Positions 5,241 to 5,964 of a stretch of 5,964 nt of DNA are shown here, piece after piece. The notes below the pieces were generated by a model. The model was not told the origin of the DNA, did not search any database, and saw nothing but the letters and a program-made list of their open reading frames with translations. The DNA is from an uncultured Clostridia bacterium (GTDB lineage: Bacteria; Bacillota; Clostridia; TANB77; CAG-508). Numbering within the stretch: position 1 is the stretch's first letter; every line of letters begins with the position of its first letter. The DNA lies in assembly GCA_944388635.1 (NCBI GenBank), contig CALXJN010000109.1, forward strand, positions 1 to 5,964, written 5' to 3'. The position numbers were made by a program, and so were the translations under genes.

Positions 5241-5964
5241 CCTTAGTTACCCATTTTATTAAATCTAAGTTTGCTGGCTCTAATATCATTTCATTTTTTG
5301 GCATAACCCTAAATGTATAACCATAGTTTCCACCAGTTGTTAATTCGATTTTTGCTGTATAATAATATTTCCTTTCTTCTGGGTTTTCTTCAGTTAGTTC
5401 CATTGGAATTATGCTTATATCTTCTACAATTCCATTTTCTAGAATTTTTCCATAATAGACTTGAACTGTTATATTATCGACATCTATGTTTGGAAGTGTT
5501 ACTTCACAAGCCACTTCTATTTTATTTCCAGCATCTATTGTAATATTATCTAAATCATTTTCTGTTTGTGTTATTTTTACATCTTTCCAATTTGTATATA
5601 AATCTTTTTTCCAAGAGTTAAATGCTGCAACATTGTCAATATCACCATAATATTTCTTAGTTAATTTACAAAGTGGAATATAATAATTATTTGTATAATC
5701 TACAAGCATCCTAGCTGTACTATATTTTCCACCTGTTGTTATAATAGAATTTTTCATAAGCTCTATCCATTTTGTTGGCATTCCATTTTTATCTCTATCA
5801 TAAAATGTTGGAATTATTTTTTCTTCTAATGTTCTATATAAACTTTGGCTATCTGCTTGGTCTTGAGCTTCATAAGAATCGTATTCTTGGTTACTTCCAA
5901 TAGTCCAACCATTGTTTTGAGTATATCCTTCTGCCCACCAACCATCTAAAACACTAAAGTTTAT
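5236..5964 (-). CDS. glgP: Alpha-glucan (glycogen) phosphorylase, C-terminal 242 aa
   Basis: This is the C-terminal end of a GT35 phosphorylase, which uses pyridoxal phosphate and phosphate to release glucose-1-phosphate from glycogen or maltodextrin in the cytoplasm. The frame is open through the right edge, so it is a fragment of a longer gene and does not start at the internal ATG at 5781. Near the edge it carries NFSVLDGWWAEGY, the conserved segment just after the cofactor-binding lysine region; the lysine itself would lie just outside the window. FYDRD and PTKWIELM follow. The last 100 or so residues are beta-rich (VEVACEV-like strands, YYYTAKIEL, GYTFRVMP), as in the compact alpha-glucan phosphorylase branch of bacteria and archaea rather than the classical E. 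coli GlgP/MalP branch. Its composition is moderately AT-rich, likely near the host's normal level. Confidence 0.93.
   Translation of the reverse strand: MNFSVLDGWWAEGYTQNNGWTIGSNQEYDSYEAQDQADSQSLYRTLEEKIIPTFYDRDKNGMPTKWIELMKNSIITTGGKYSTARMLVDYTNNYYIPLCKLTKKYYGDIDNVAAFNSWKKDLYTNWKDVKITQTENDLDNITIDAGNKIEVACEVTLPNIDVDNITVQVYYGKILENGIVEDISIIPMELTEENPEERKYYYTAKIELTTGGNYGYTFRVMPKNEMILEPANLDLIKWVTKE

Noticed and set aside
5313..5543. Plus-strand frame opposite the phosphorylase gene
   Set aside because: It is antisense to a clearly conserved coding region and is rich in Leu and Phe, typical of a mirror frame.
5236..5781. Treating 5236-5781 as a complete 181-aa protein
   Set aside because: The frame stays open to the right edge and encodes conserved phosphorylase sequence (LDGWWAEGY, FYDRD), so the ATG at 5781 is internal.
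1..5964. CRISPR arrays, tRNA or rRNA genes, insertion sequences
   Set aside because: No regularly spaced repeats, tRNA-like cloverleaf signals, rRNA segments or transposase-like frames were seen.

Overview
The window comes from a low-GC Firmicute, most likely a clostridial anaerobe. The DNA is very AT-rich, the ribosome-binding sites are strong (AAGGAGG type), intrinsic terminators are U-rich, and all genes run on the minus strand. Read in the direction of transcription (right to left) there are three blocks that differ in base composition.

Block 1 (5964 to 5236) is the C-terminal 242 residues of a glycogen/alpha-glucan phosphorylase, closed by a hairpin terminator. Block 2 (about 5211 to 3574) is a monocistronic purB (adenylosuccinate lyase, long E. 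coli-like form). It has its own near-consensus promoter, a roughly 130-nt leader that can fold into a pseudoknot-like structure, and a strong terminator. By eye its GC is clearly higher (about 40-48 % in sampled lines) than that of its neighbours.

Block 3 (3286 to 1, continuing past the left edge) is the notable part: a small radical-SAM RiPP (ribosomally made, post-translationally modified peptide) operon that I do not recognise as a named family. It begins with a good promoter (TTGACA, 17 bp, TATTTT) and a very strong ribosome-binding site. These drive a 26-codon precursor-peptide gene (3140-3220) with an acidic leader and the C-terminal core VSCGTCDVN. A terminator hairpin follows directly, so the peptide should be made in excess over its enzymes.

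Readthrough would give a tightly packed, translationally coupled series: a 193-residue protein with a beta-rich N-terminal part and a C-terminal PqqD/RRE-like domain; a radical SAM/SPASM enzyme; a stand-alone 71-residue PqqD/RRE-like protein; a second radical SAM/SPASM enzyme; and the start of a third radical SAM protein cut by the window edge. The set of short peptide, RRE and SPASM enzyme recalls the logic of PQQ and mycofactocin biosynthesis. Here it is doubled, so that each RRE-like protein is followed immediately by a SPASM enzyme, and the core carries a CGTC pair. The product is unknown. Transporter, protease and immunity genes are not visible and may lie to the left.

The gap between the peptide start and the purB terminator (about 3221-3573) holds the RiPP promoter and a plus-strand terminator-like hairpin with no plus-strand gene to serve.
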